A DNA stretch of 53,269 nt from Anaerolineaceae bacterium UBA1363 (GTDB taxonomy: Bacteria; Chloroflexota; Anaerolineae; Anaerolineales; Anaerolineaceae): contig DBRR01000047.1 in the NCBI GenBank assembly GCA_002306055.1, positions 1-53,269 of the forward strand. Direction: 5' to 3'. The translations under genes were made by a program, and so were the position numbers. The first letter of the stretch is position 1, and each line of letters opens with the position of its first letter. The notes beneath the pieces were generated by a model. The model searched no databases, had not been told where the DNA came from, and was given only the letters and a program-made list of their open reading frames with translations. Shown here in pieces: positions 16,082 through 23,552 of the stretch.

Positions 16082-16999
16082 ATGATTATCAAAGGTTTTA
16101 GCCAACTTGCAATTGATCAGAGGGACTTGCTTCTAAAAATTGCGATTAAACATCAAGGTTTTCCTCAACCAATTCAACAAAAAATTGCCGCATGTCCCTA
16201 CGAGGTGTTACTGATCGGTGGGGTCCCACACAAAAATTTCTATGGCGATCTTTCTGACGAAAGTCAGATCGCCATTAACAAATTACATCAGCTTTGGAAT
16301 GAATATTGGGGTCAGGCTCTAACAGCCCCCGACCTTATCCAGGAGGGCATCACAAAAGTAAACATGTTTGGTGAAGCAGTCAATCGACAAGCCGACCTCA
16401 CAGGTGGCTTCATCTACCAATTGAGAACTGACCCTGATAAAAATATTTTTTTTATAATGTTGCAAAAATTTGACCGAGTGAAGTTGCCAGTTAATGAAAT
16501 CCTTTTCCTCTTAACACATTGGAAGTTGGAAGAGGGTTATCTCCCTTTACACTGCAGCGGCGTCATCCACAAAGGCGGACTTTACCTCTTTAGCGGGCCA
16601 TCCGGGGCTGGCAAGACTACCATCTCCCGGCTTAGTGCTGAATTGGGAGATGAGGTGCTGGACGAAGATCAGGTTTTGATCTATCTTTCTTCAGACGGCA
16701 GATATTTTGCGGATGCCTGGGGCTACAGTTTTAAGCGCGGTCATGTACCGATCAAAGCATTCTTCAGCCTGACCAAGGCTAATAGTAACGACCTGGAGGC
16801 TTTGTCAACCAGCAAAACCGCCCAAATAATTTTTGAACAGACCCTGACCGTGATTGGAAAGCAGCACACGCATGCACGAATCAAAGACGTTTTCCAGAAA
16901 GTGGCTCAACTTGCCCGTGCTATTCCTGGTTACGAACTCCGTTTTACAAAATCAGCTGAGTTCTGGAAGTTAATTGATGAAGAATTCTCAGTTGTCTGA
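16082..16999 (+). CDS. HPr kinase-like P-loop protein (ScmC-like)
   Basis: 305 aa. The C-terminal half resembles the HPr kinase fold: L-P-L-H-C-S-G-V-I before the Walker A loop G-P-S-G-A-G-K-T-T (about residues 172-180), then D-E-V-L-D-E-D-Q-V as a Walker B-like acidic stretch. The N-terminal half is unlike known domains. Small HPrK-like proteins occur in RiPP clusters, and in the paeninodin lasso peptide system such a kinase phosphorylates a C-terminal Ser. The precursor here is Ser/Thr-rich, so it may be the substrate. The gene overlaps the next by 23 bp. There is no HPr in the window, which argues against a PTS role. Confidence 0.7.
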   Translation: MIIKGFSQLAIDQRDLLLKIAIKHQGFPQPIQQKIAACPYEVLLIGGVPHKNFYGDLSDESQIAINKLHQLWNEYWGQALTAPDLIQEGITKVNMFGEAVNRQADLTGGFIYQLRTDPDKNIFFIMLQKFDRVKLPVNEILFLLTHWKLEEGYLPLHCSGVIHKGGLYLFSGPSGAGKTTISRLSAELGDEVLDEDQVLIYLSSDGRYFADAWGYSFKRGHVPIKAFFSLTKANSNDLEALSTSKTAQIIFEQTLTVIGKQHTHARIKDVFQKVAQLARAIPGYELRFTKSAEFWKLIDEEFSVV

Positions 17000-17636
17000 A
17001 GATCGAATTCTGTCCCAGTTAGAGGAAAATCTTCCTTTTCGCTACACTGGTGCCAGCATGTATCCAACTTTTAGATCTGGTCAGCTTCTATACACACGTC
17101 CCAAATCTGAAAACTTAAAAGTAGGTGATGTGATTGTTTTTTTTGACCCAATTATTAAAACCACCATCGTTCATCGGGTGGTGGATATTGTGGGAGATCA
17201 GATCTATACCAAAGGTGACAACAATCCTGAAATGGACGCGCACCCTATCAGCCCGGACTTGGTCAGAGGCGTCATTGCCTGGGTTGGAAAAGAAGGTTCA
17301 CTACTCCCTGTCAGAGGCGGCAGGGCTAGCTTGATGAGAATCAGGCTCTTCGGGCTTTGGCAAAAGGTACGCTCAGTTCTCGCCCCCTGTTTATCACCTC
17401 TATACAAGATACTTAAAGCTTCTGGGCTTCCCCGTCTCTTCTGGCATCCCAAAATTCATCAGGTAAAATTACAGGCTGGTCAAGGTTTTATAATCAAGTG
17501 TATTCACCGCAACAAGACCGTCGCCGTTTGGGACGAAAGATTCCAGCGATTTACCTGTCATCATCCTTATGACCTGGTGATCCAAAAACCCAAAACCGGG
17601 CCGCAAGCGTCATTTCAGACCTCGGATCGCAAATAA
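16977..17636 (+). CDS. S26-type signal peptidase-like protein of the RiPP cluster
   Basis: About 219 aa. Residues 24-30 read T-G-A-S-M-Y-P, with Ser27 as the expected nucleophile. I-V-H-R-V-V places His66 as the base, and Y-T-K-G-D-N-N follows. This is the Ser-His type of S26 (SipW/archaeal-like), not the Ser-Lys type. I see no clear N-terminal membrane anchor, so it may act in the cytoplasm or at the membrane surface; C-terminal residues 110-190 are of unknown fold. A role in cutting the leader from the modified peptide is an inference from position. It overlaps both neighbours (last base shared with the ABC gene). A truncated relative is at 21813-22130. Confidence 0.75.
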   Translation: MKNSQLSEDRILSQLEENLPFRYTGASMYPTFRSGQLLYTRPKSENLKVGDVIVFFDPIIKTTIVHRVVDIVGDQIYTKGDNNPEMDAHPISPDLVRGVIAWVGKEGSLLPVRGGRASLMRIRLFGLWQKVRSVLAPCLSPLYKILKASGLPRLFWHPKIHQVKLQAGQGFIIKCIHRNKTVAVWDERFQRFTCHHPYDLVIQKPKTGPQASFQTSDRK

Positions 17637-19465
17637 TGAAGTCAACCTGGTTCAATCATCTAAAAAACGGATTAAAGCGCGATTTACCGCAGGATCAAAT
17701 TGGAACTGTGAATAAGCCGCAAGACGCCAAAGAAGTGTTGAAGCGCCTCTTGCCATTCATGCGCGCGTACTGGAAGTCCGGTCTCATTGGCGGCCTGTTG
17801 ATCATTTTTACCAGCCTCCTGGCATTTCCCCAGCCGCTGGTTTATCGTTTTCTGGTGGATGACGTCATTCTGGCCCGCCGCTTGGACCTGCTGTCCTGGG
17901 CTTTATTGCTGGTTATCGGAATCAAGCTGTTGGACATAGGCGCTGGCTTGTTGCAGAAATATTATCTGCTGGACTTTGAGCAATCGGTGATCCTGAAAAT
18001 TCAGGAGGCACTACTCGAACATACCCTGCATCTTCCCAAGGCATTTTTCGACCAGAATGAAGTGGGCTATCTGATCTCACGCGTTTCTTCAGACGTCGGC
18101 GGTTTGCGCTGGTTTTTCTCTGGCACCCTAGTTTACTTGTTCACAAATCTCATCCGTTTCCTGGGCGGGCTGGGATTTTTGTTTTACCTGGAATGGCGTT
18201 TGGCGCTGGTTTCGCTCCTGGCATTGCCTGCTATGCTGTTTAGTGTGCGCTATTTTTCGAAGCGCATGCGCATCCTCAGCCATCACGGCATGGAAACGCA
18301 TGCCGGCATCAACAAACGTTTACAGGAAACAATTACTTCACTTCCATTGATCAAAGCTTTTTCAACTGAACAGCGCGAAAGCGAACGCGTTATGCACGCT
18401 TTCGAAGATCAACGGCAAATATCCTTGGAACAAAACGTGGTCGGCTCTCTGACCGATGTTTTGATCAATCTTGCCCCGGACTTAGCCCGCGGCGTCGTGC
18501 TGCTTGTTGGCGCTTATCTTGCCATCCAGGGGGAATGGACTTTAGGCTCCCTGTTCGCCTTCCAGGCTTATTTGGGCTATGTTTTCAATCCCGCGATGTA
18601 TTTTGCCAATGCCAACCTCACCTTGCAAAACGCGCTGGCATCCCTGGAGCGGGTCATGAATTTATTCGACATTGTCCCTGAGGAAAACCTGGACACCGGA
18701 AAGGTGATTGACCATCTGGATGGAAGCGTCGAATTCAAAGACGTGTCTTTTTCATACGCTGGCGACCAGCAGGTCCTGAAAGCGCTCTCTTTCAAGGTCA
18801 AGCCTGGCGAACGGGTGGCAGTTGTTGGCCCCAGTGGGGTCGGCAAGACAACGCTTGTCAGCCTGATTCTGTGTTTCTACAAGCCAACAGAGGGTGAAAT
18901 TCTCTTTGATGGTATGCCAGTTTCAGAATACAATCTGCTCTCATTACGCCGGCGCATTGGCTATGTGTCACAGAGCAGCTTGCTGCTCTCCGGCACCTTC
19001 AATGAAAATTTGCGCTACGGAAACGCCAGTGCTAGCCAGGAGGCTGTCGAAAACGCAGCCCGAACCGCGGGCATTCACGATTTCATTATCAGTCTCCCTG
19101 AAGGCTACGACTCCCGGATTGACGAGCGGGCAGTAAACCTCTCTGAAGGCCAAAAACAGCGCTTGTCAATTGCCAGGGCTCTGGTTAAAGACCCGGATGT
19201 CTTCATCCTCGATGAACCCACTGCCGCGTTGGACAGCATCATCGAACGTTCCATCTTTGACGCTATACCCCCTTATGTCAAGGATAAAACCCTCTTCATC
19301 ATTGCCCACCATCTGGTCACAATTCAGGATGCGGACCGGATCCTGCTGTTGGATGACCAGGGCGTCCTTTCAATTGGAACTCACCAGACTTTGCTGGCAG
19401 AAAATGCCTATTATCGTCAACTCTGCGCTCAGCAACAGCTCAACCTGCTTGAAAAATCGGTATAA
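17636..19465 (+). CDS. ABC exporter, fused membrane and ATPase domains
   Basis: 609 aa. Residues about 40-325 form a type I exporter membrane domain with six helices; 350-600 is the ATPase. Motifs: Walker A G-P-S-G-V-G-K-T-T (about residue 398), a signature written L-S-E-G-Q-K-Q-R-L (LSEGQ, not LSGGQ), Walker B F-I-L-D-E-P, and H-loop I-I-A-H-H-L. There is no N-terminal C39 peptidase domain, so leader removal needs another protein, possibly the S26-like one next door. It would export the finished peptide as a homodimer. ATG overlaps the preceding TAA by one base. Confidence 0.88.
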   Translation: MKSTWFNHLKNGLKRDLPQDQIGTVNKPQDAKEVLKRLLPFMRAYWKSGLIGGLLIIFTSLLAFPQPLVYRFLVDDVILARRLDLLSWALLLVIGIKLLDIGAGLLQKYYLLDFEQSVILKIQEALLEHTLHLPKAFFDQNEVGYLISRVSSDVGGLRWFFSGTLVYLFTNLIRFLGGLGFLFYLEWRLALVSLLALPAMLFSVRYFSKRMRILSHHGMETHAGINKRLQETITSLPLIKAFSTEQRESERVMHAFEDQRQISLEQNVVGSLTDVLINLAPDLARGVVLLVGAYLAIQGEWTLGSLFAFQAYLGYVFNPAMYFANANLTLQNALASLERVMNLFDIVPEENLDTGKVIDHLDGSVEFKDVSFSYAGDQQVLKALSFKVKPGERVAVVGPSGVGKTTLVSLILCFYKPTEGEILFDGMPVSEYNLLSLRRRIGYVSQSSLLLSGTFNENLRYGNASASQEAVENAARTAGIHDFIISLPEGYDSRIDERAVNLSEGQKQRLSIARALVKDPDVFILDEPTAALDSIIERSIFDAIPPYVKDKTLFIIAHHLVTIQDADRILLLDDQGVLSIGTHQTLLAENAYYRQLCAQQQLNLLEKSV

Positions 19466-19620
19466 GTTCTGGGTCACAGCGGTCCATGTGGCGAAACCAA
19501 ACGCGGGGTGGCTTCTCAGTTTCTGTGCAGAGTCACTTTCATTTGCCTGCCTGTCGCTTAATCGGCATATAATGGCAAGGAGTAATATTTGCTGCTGCCG
19601 TTGCTTTAGGAGTTGAATAA
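19466..19620. other. 155-bp gap, possible weak promoter
   Basis: A perfect -10 TATAAT lies at 19568-19573. The best -35 is TTGCCT at 19543-19548, with 19-bp spacing, so the promoter is weak at best. TTAGGAG near 19610 is the ribosome site of the next gene. No peptide gene seen. Confidence 0.35.
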
Positions 19621-20880
19621 TTGAACGAAAGGCTGCATACATTCAAGACCCTTGCCAATATTTTGGATCCCTGTAGCCCAAACAGCGAACTTCAGGATAA
19701 GCTAAAAAGGTTGGACAGGCAGGATTGGTTCGCTCTGGCTGAGGTGGCATTGCAGCATGGAGTGTCTTCACGGTTCTATCAGACAGTCAAAGCTTTTGCC
19801 AAAACAGAGCCCTTTCCGGAAGAGCTGCAAACCAGGCTTGAAAATGCATATTTCCAAAATGCTGTGCGCAACACACTCATCCTGGCCCGTGCCACAAAAT
19901 TGCTCCAGGACTTTAAGGCAAACAAGATTGACACCATCGCCCTCAAAGGCATCTACCTGGCAGAAAACATCAACCGCAGCATCGCGGAACGCTACTTTTG
20001 CGATATCGACCTGCTGGTGAAAAGAGCTGATCTGCCCAAAGCCATCGCCAGTGCCCAGGCATGCGGTTACAAACCCAGCACCTATTTTGATCCCGCCGAT
20101 CAGAATATTGACATCAAGCACGTCCCGCCCATGTTTAACGCTGAGGGTTTGCCGCTGGAGATCCATTGGACACTTCTGGAGGAAGATGAACCTTTCAGCA
20201 TCGAAGCAACGGAACTCTGGCGCCGAGCCGTGCCAGAAAAAGTTGCCGGTGTGGATGTGCTTGTCTTATCCCCGGAGGACTTTGCAGCCCACCTTTGCCT
20301 GCATTTCACCTATCAGCATCGCCTCTCACTGGGCTTGAAGGGTTTGTTGGATGTGGTTGATGTGCTCTGGCATTTTCAGAGTCAGTTCGATTGGGAGCGT
20401 TTTTTGTTGATAGTCAGCAGCTGGCAGTGTCAGCGTGTGGTTTGGCTGACTTTCAGCCTGGTACGGGAGTTTTCAGCAGTTAGCATCCCCGATGAAGTGA
20501 TGAAATCGCTGCAGCCTGCTGGGGATGAGTCCTGGGCCTTTGAGCAGGCCAGAACTCAAATCGTCGACGCCAATACCACCCGGGCTGGTCTTACGCCTGA
20601 TCTGGCTGAATTTTTAGAAGCCAGCAGTTTCTTTTCTAAACTCAAAATTGGGTTTAGTCGGGTTTTTCTGCCCAAAAGGGTGATCGCGCGGCTCTACAAC
20701 CTGCGACCGGATTCCCCTGAAATCCTCAAAGGTTACTTTTTGAGGTTCAGGGATCTTTTCCGGGGCTATGGTCAGCGCGTATGGCATCCGGAACTCCACT
20801 CGTCAAACTGGTCGGATTCGGTTGGTCAGGAAGTGAACAGGGTGAAGTTAAGAGCCTGGTTGTCCGAGGAGATGGAGTAA
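19621..20880 (+). CDS. Nucleotidyltransferase of the NTP_transf_5 family
   Basis: 419 aa. The family signature is clear: A-L-K-G-I-Y-L-A near residue 105, followed by R-Y-F-C-D-I-D-L-L-V, where the D-I-D pair binds metal, and V-P-P-M-F then L-E-I-H-W-T-L. Homologues are common in lasso and other RiPP clusters together with HPrK-like kinases, and are thought to add a nucleotide or modify the kinase product; their role is not settled. TTG start behind TTAGGAG. Encoded 155 bp after the exporter on the same strand, so it is counted with the cluster. An antisense ORF across it is a shadow. Confidence 0.78.
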   Translation: MNERLHTFKTLANILDPCSPNSELQDKLKRLDRQDWFALAEVALQHGVSSRFYQTVKAFAKTEPFPEELQTRLENAYFQNAVRNTLILARATKLLQDFKANKIDTIALKGIYLAENINRSIAERYFCDIDLLVKRADLPKAIASAQACGYKPSTYFDPADQNIDIKHVPPMFNAEGLPLEIHWTLLEEDEPFSIEATELWRRAVPEKVAGVDVLVLSPEDFAAHLCLHFTYQHRLSLGLKGLLDVVDVLWHFQSQFDWERFLLIVSSWQCQRVVWLTFSLVREFSAVSIPDEVMKSLQPAGDESWAFEQARTQIVDANTTRAGLTPDLAEFLEASSFFSKLKIGFSRVFLPKRVIARLYNLRPDSPEILKGYFLRFRDLFRGYGQRVWHPELHSSNWSDSVGQEVNRVKLRAWLSEEME

Positions 20881-20905
20881 AACCATACTCTCAATAGTAA
20901 CTTGT

Positions 20906-21041
20906 CCGAAAAACGGGGGAAACTGTTGATTGCCAATGATGATGGCCTGGCTGAAAATGTGCGGATTTTACGCTCTTCCCGAGGATGACGGACGAGCAAC
21001 AAGATTGGGTGATCGAGAGTGTAGTTGAAACCCTGCGGTAA
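20906..21041 (+). pseudogene. Remnant of a DegT/DnrJ aminotransferase
   Basis: Two pieces match the intact aminotransferase at 11332-12468. The first reads L-L-I-A-N-D-D-G-L-A-E-N-V-R-I-L-R-S (intact: M-L-V-T-N-D-D-Q-L-A-E-K-V-R-I-L-R-S). In a second frame comes M-T-D-E-Q-Q-D-W-V-I-E-S-V-V-E-T-L-R then stop at 21041 (intact end: M-R-E-E-Q-V-E-W-V-V-D-A-I-R-D-A-L). About 160 residues between them are missing. This is a deletion scar of a paralogue, showing that a second sugar locus once stood here. Confidence 0.8.
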
Positions 21042-21125
21042 GAGCTTTGTCTCAACGAGGCCAGGTTTTCTAACCATATAACACTTGCGAAATTGGTCCT
21101 CCCAACCATGATAAAATCCGACATA

Positions 21126-21806
21126 ATGAACCGGAAAATTTTATTGTTCCTGTTACTGCTCGTCCTGCTTTCCGGGTGCGGTCAAAGAAGACAGCCGGAT
21201 GTGGAGCACTTTCAGGGGGAGGTTGTCGCGACCTTGCAGAAAACGGTCAACCAGACAACGCCTGAATTTTTGGATGATACCCCAACACTAAGTGACGACC
21301 CTCAGCCTTCACCGCAAACGACCCAAACCATTCCGACCAATACGCTAGTGAGCACGTTTACCCCTAGAGTTTCAGAACCCCAGTCCACAAATTATCCCAT
21401 AGGTGCTGAATCCGCCAGCGTTACTCTGGCGCCCTCAGCAACGACAAATCCCGATCAAACACCAACTCCAACCCTCGGCGTACCTGTTTGGGAAGGTGTC
21501 TGGAACATCTGGTTTCAGAACACCAGGGGCGGTTACACCCCTGCGGAATTGACTTTACAAGTCAGCGGAACCAGGCTTGCCGGAACTGCCAAAATCGATG
21601 GCGTTGACTATTCTTTTTCGGGCGATGTTTTAGAGCAAGGTAGCCAGGTGGAGGGGGAGTGGCAAACCGCTTCAAACGAGGGCACCTTCTGGTGGCGGAT
21701 GAATTCCGCGGATACCTTTGTCGGGTCGAGTGAAGGACGTTTTGGTTTCTGCGGCAACCGGACGGTGGTTCAGCCCAATCCATGCCGGGAGATTCCACAG
21801 GATTAG
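21126..21806 (+). CDS. Secreted lipoprotein, unknown function
   Basis: About 226 aa. The N-terminus is a lipoprotein signal: charged M-N-R-K, a Leu-rich core, and lipobox L-L-S-G-C, with Cys as the lipid anchor. A Thr/Ser/Pro-rich spacer follows to about residue 120. The C-terminal 100 residues (V-W-E-G-V-W-N-I-W-F onward) alternate in a beta pattern with G-E-W-Q and a late Cys in F-G-F-C-G-N-R; I do not recognise the fold. ATG at 21126 starts the signal peptide; the longer frame from 21093 would bury it. It lies between a pseudogene and a truncated ORF. Confidence 0.72.
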   Translation: MNRKILLFLLLLVLLSGCGQRRQPDVEHFQGEVVATLQKTVNQTTPEFLDDTPTLSDDPQPSPQTTQTIPTNTLVSTFTPRVSEPQSTNYPIGAESASVTLAPSATTNPDQTPTPTLGVPVWEGVWNIWFQNTRGGYTPAELTLQVSGTRLAGTAKIDGVDYSFSGDVLEQGSQVEGEWQTASNEGTFWWRMNSADTFVGSSEGRFGFCGNRTVVQPNPCREIPQD

Positions 21807-21812
21807 AGTCTG

Positions 21813-22130
21813 ATGCAGATGAATGTCGCATACCAAGTCACTGAACGCGCCGTAGATTCTGAGGAATTGGCGAACTTGATCCGTGTTGCTACCGCGGACG
21901 GGAATGCGATTTGCTTCAACGCGCCGGGTAGAAGTAAGGCACCTTTTGTCCAATCCGGGGATAAGATCTATGTCGCTCCAGTAGCGAATGGATCAACGCG
22001 AACAGGAGATATTGTCGCTTTTATTCACCCTGAAAATGGCAGGGTGCTGGTTCACCATGTGGTAAAGATTTCGGAAGAATACTTACCTGCTGTTTGGGGA
22101 TCCAGCCCTGATAATGGCAATGCCAGGTAG
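21813..22130 (+). pseudogene. Truncated S26 peptidase-like ORF
   Basis: 105 aa. Residues about 33-85 match the S26-like pattern of the protein at 16977: P-G-R-S-K-A-P-F-V-Q-S-G-D in place of G-A-S-M-Y-P-T, then T-G-D-I-V-A-F-I-H-P and V-L-V-H-H-V-V. The nucleophile Ser and the His are kept, but the Met after Ser is Lys. The G-D-N motif and everything after it are missing; the ORF runs instead into the start of the next partial gene. It is probably inactive and derived from a second peptide-processing locus. Confidence 0.55.
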
Positions 22131-22737
22131 GGCTGTGGATGATGAATATGAATCTGATGAGAATCAGATCCTGACGATTGTTGCCTCAGGCGTGCTGGCG
22201 AATGACACGACTGAAAGTCCCGATTCGATGACGGTGGTTCTTGTTGCCAATCCATCTTACGGCAATCTGATTTTAAATGCGGATGGCTCTTTTATTTATG
22301 AGCCCAATGATAATTTCTTTGGCACGGATTATTTCATTTATAAAGCTGATATTGGTGGAATTTTCACCAACCGGGCCAGGGTTACGATTACAGTTCATCC
22401 GATAAATGATGCTCCGGTAGTGGCAGATACTCCGGACAAGACGATCCTGGAAGGGGAAAGCTTTACAACCATCAACCTGGATGACTATGTGTCTGATGTT
22501 GACAATCTCGATTCTGAGATCACCTGGTCTTACTCTGGCAACACAGAACCGACTATAAGCATTGTTGATCGCGTAATCACTATCAGCGCGCCGGTGGATT
22601 GGTTCGGCTCAGATACCATCACCTTCCGCGCGATGGATCCGGGTGGATTATGGGATGAAGACACTACCACATTTACCGTAAACAAGAATGAGCCGCCTGA
22701 GGTTTATTACATTTTCTTACCAATAATCATTAAGTAA
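22114..22737 (+). CDS. C-terminal part of a cadherin/Ig-like repeat surface protein
   Basis: 207 aa without signal peptide. Residues 6-95 are one tandem-95/VCBS-like repeat (V-D-D-E-Y-E, G-V-L-A-N-D-T, P-N-D-N-F-F-G-T-D-Y-F) and residues 103-190 a second (D-A-P-V-V-A-D, D-W-F-G-S-D-T-I-T-F). Such repeats occur in large secreted adhesion proteins, so the N-terminal export signal and further repeats have been lost. It overlaps the preceding fragment by 17 bp in another frame, which marks a deletion joint. The C-terminus E-V-Y-Y-I-F-L-P-I-I-I-K is a pattern I associate with secreted Chloroflexota proteins. Confidence 0.65.
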   Translation: MAMPGRAVDDEYESDENQILTIVASGVLANDTTESPDSMTVVLVANPSYGNLILNADGSFIYEPNDNFFGTDYFIYKADIGGIFTNRARVTITVHPINDAPVVADTPDKTILEGESFTTINLDDYVSDVDNLDSEITWSYSGNTEPTISIVDRVITISAPVDWFGSDTITFRAMDPGGLWDEDTTTFTVNKNEPPEVYYIFLPIIIK

Positions 22738-22755
22738 CCACTATTTCGATATAGA

Positions 22756-22799
22756 AAAGGGATTGGATTGGTCATTATTCAAAGACCAATCCCTTTGTT
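22756..22799 (+). terminator. Hairpin after the Ig-repeat gene
   Basis: AAAGGGATTGG (22756-22766) pairs with CCAATCCCTTT (22787-22797), with an inner ATTGGTC/GACCAAT option. It stands 19 bp after the stop, fits a terminator and lacks only a long T-run. Confidence 0.5.
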
Positions 22800-22843
22800 G
22801 CGCCTTAAGGCAGTCGAACTCGTGGAACGAGTGAGACAAAAAA

Positions 22844-23545
22844 CCACCCGCTAAGCGGGTGGGGACAAAGGGTTATACCCAAACCAAAACACCTTTCCGA
22901 TAGAATGTGAGTGTTCAAGTCACAGACTAGAGAGGAAAGGTGTTTTGTATGGCCAATAAAACAGACAGTCTGGCACACACGAAATGGATGTGCAAATATC
23001 ATATCGTGTTCACGCCAAAGTATAGGCGAAAAGTAATCTACAACCAAATCCGGAAAGATATAGGGGAGATCATGCAGGAATTGTGCAAGTACAAGGGGGT
23101 GGAGATCATCGAAGGGCACATGATGCCGGATCACGTCCACATGTTGCTGAGCATACCGCCGAAGTACAGTGAGTCGAGTGTGATGGGATATCTGAAGGGG
23201 AAGAGTGCGCTGATGATCTTTGAGAGGCATGCGAACCTGAAGTACAAATACGGGAACCGACACTTCTGGTGTGAGGGGTACTATGTGAGTACCGTGGGAC
23301 TGAACGAAGAGACGATCAAGAAGTACATAGCAGAGCAAGAACAAAGGGATCAGGCGGTAGACCGGTTGAGCGTGAAGGAATACCAGGACCCGTTTGAGCA
23401 GAAGCGATGAGAGATAGCCCCTTGAGGGGCGGCGAGAGGGACAAGAGCAAAGTGGCTTGAACGAAGAGAAAGCCAGCGCCTTGAGGCGCTGGCTAGAGAA
23501 CAAGGCTTATAGCCTCAGTGCAAACCACCCGCTATGCGGGTGGTT
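22844..23545 (+). mobile_element. IS200/IS605-type insertion sequence (tnpA only)
   Basis: Left hairpin CCACCCGC-TAA-GCGGGTGG (22844-22862) and right hairpin AACCACCCGC-TAT-GCGGGTGGTT (23523-23545) share the same stem and flank a Y1 transposase. Subterminal palindromes instead of terminal inverted repeats are typical of IS200/IS605. No tnpB is present. A further strong hairpin lies at 23471-23494 (AGCCAGCGCC/GGCGCTGGCT) and a small one at 23414-23429. The exact cleavage ends, which lie outside the hairpins, cannot be set by eye. Confidence 0.8.
22949..23410 (+). CDS. tnpA: IS200/IS605 family transposase TnpA (Y1 HUH)
   Basis: About 153 aa, the normal size. It carries K-Y-H-I-V-F-T-P-K-Y-R-R at the N-terminus, the HUH motif M-P-D-H-V-H-M-L near residue 66, and the catalytic tyrosine region E-E-T-I-K-K-Y-I-A-E-Q near the C-terminus. 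It moves single-stranded DNA by recognising the subterminal hairpins. All key residues are present, so the element may be active. ATG at 22949 is preferred over the in-frame GTG at 22940. A 232-aa ORF on the other strand is a shadow. Confidence 0.92.
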   Translation: MANKTDSLAHTKWMCKYHIVFTPKYRRKVIYNQIRKDIGEIMQELCKYKGVEIIEGHMMPDHVHMLLSIPPKYSESSVMGYLKGKSALMIFERHANLKYKYGNRHFWCEGYYVSTVGLNEETIKKYIAEQEQRDQAVDRLSVKEYQDPFEQKR

Positions 23546-23552
23546 GTGATTT

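Noticed and set aside
19170..19616. 148-aa ORF overlapping the ABC exporter end
   Set aside because: Mostly inside the ATPase domain in another frame; the part in the gap has no coding character.
12686..20880. Lasso peptide cluster
   Set aside because: HPrK-like, NTP_transf_5 and ABC genes fit, but there is no asparagine-synthetase-like cyclase and no lasso leader peptidase, and the peptide is Cys-rich with radical SAM partners.
22805..23503. 232-aa ORF antisense to tnpA
   Set aside because: It mirrors the transposase, has no family character and arises from its codon use.
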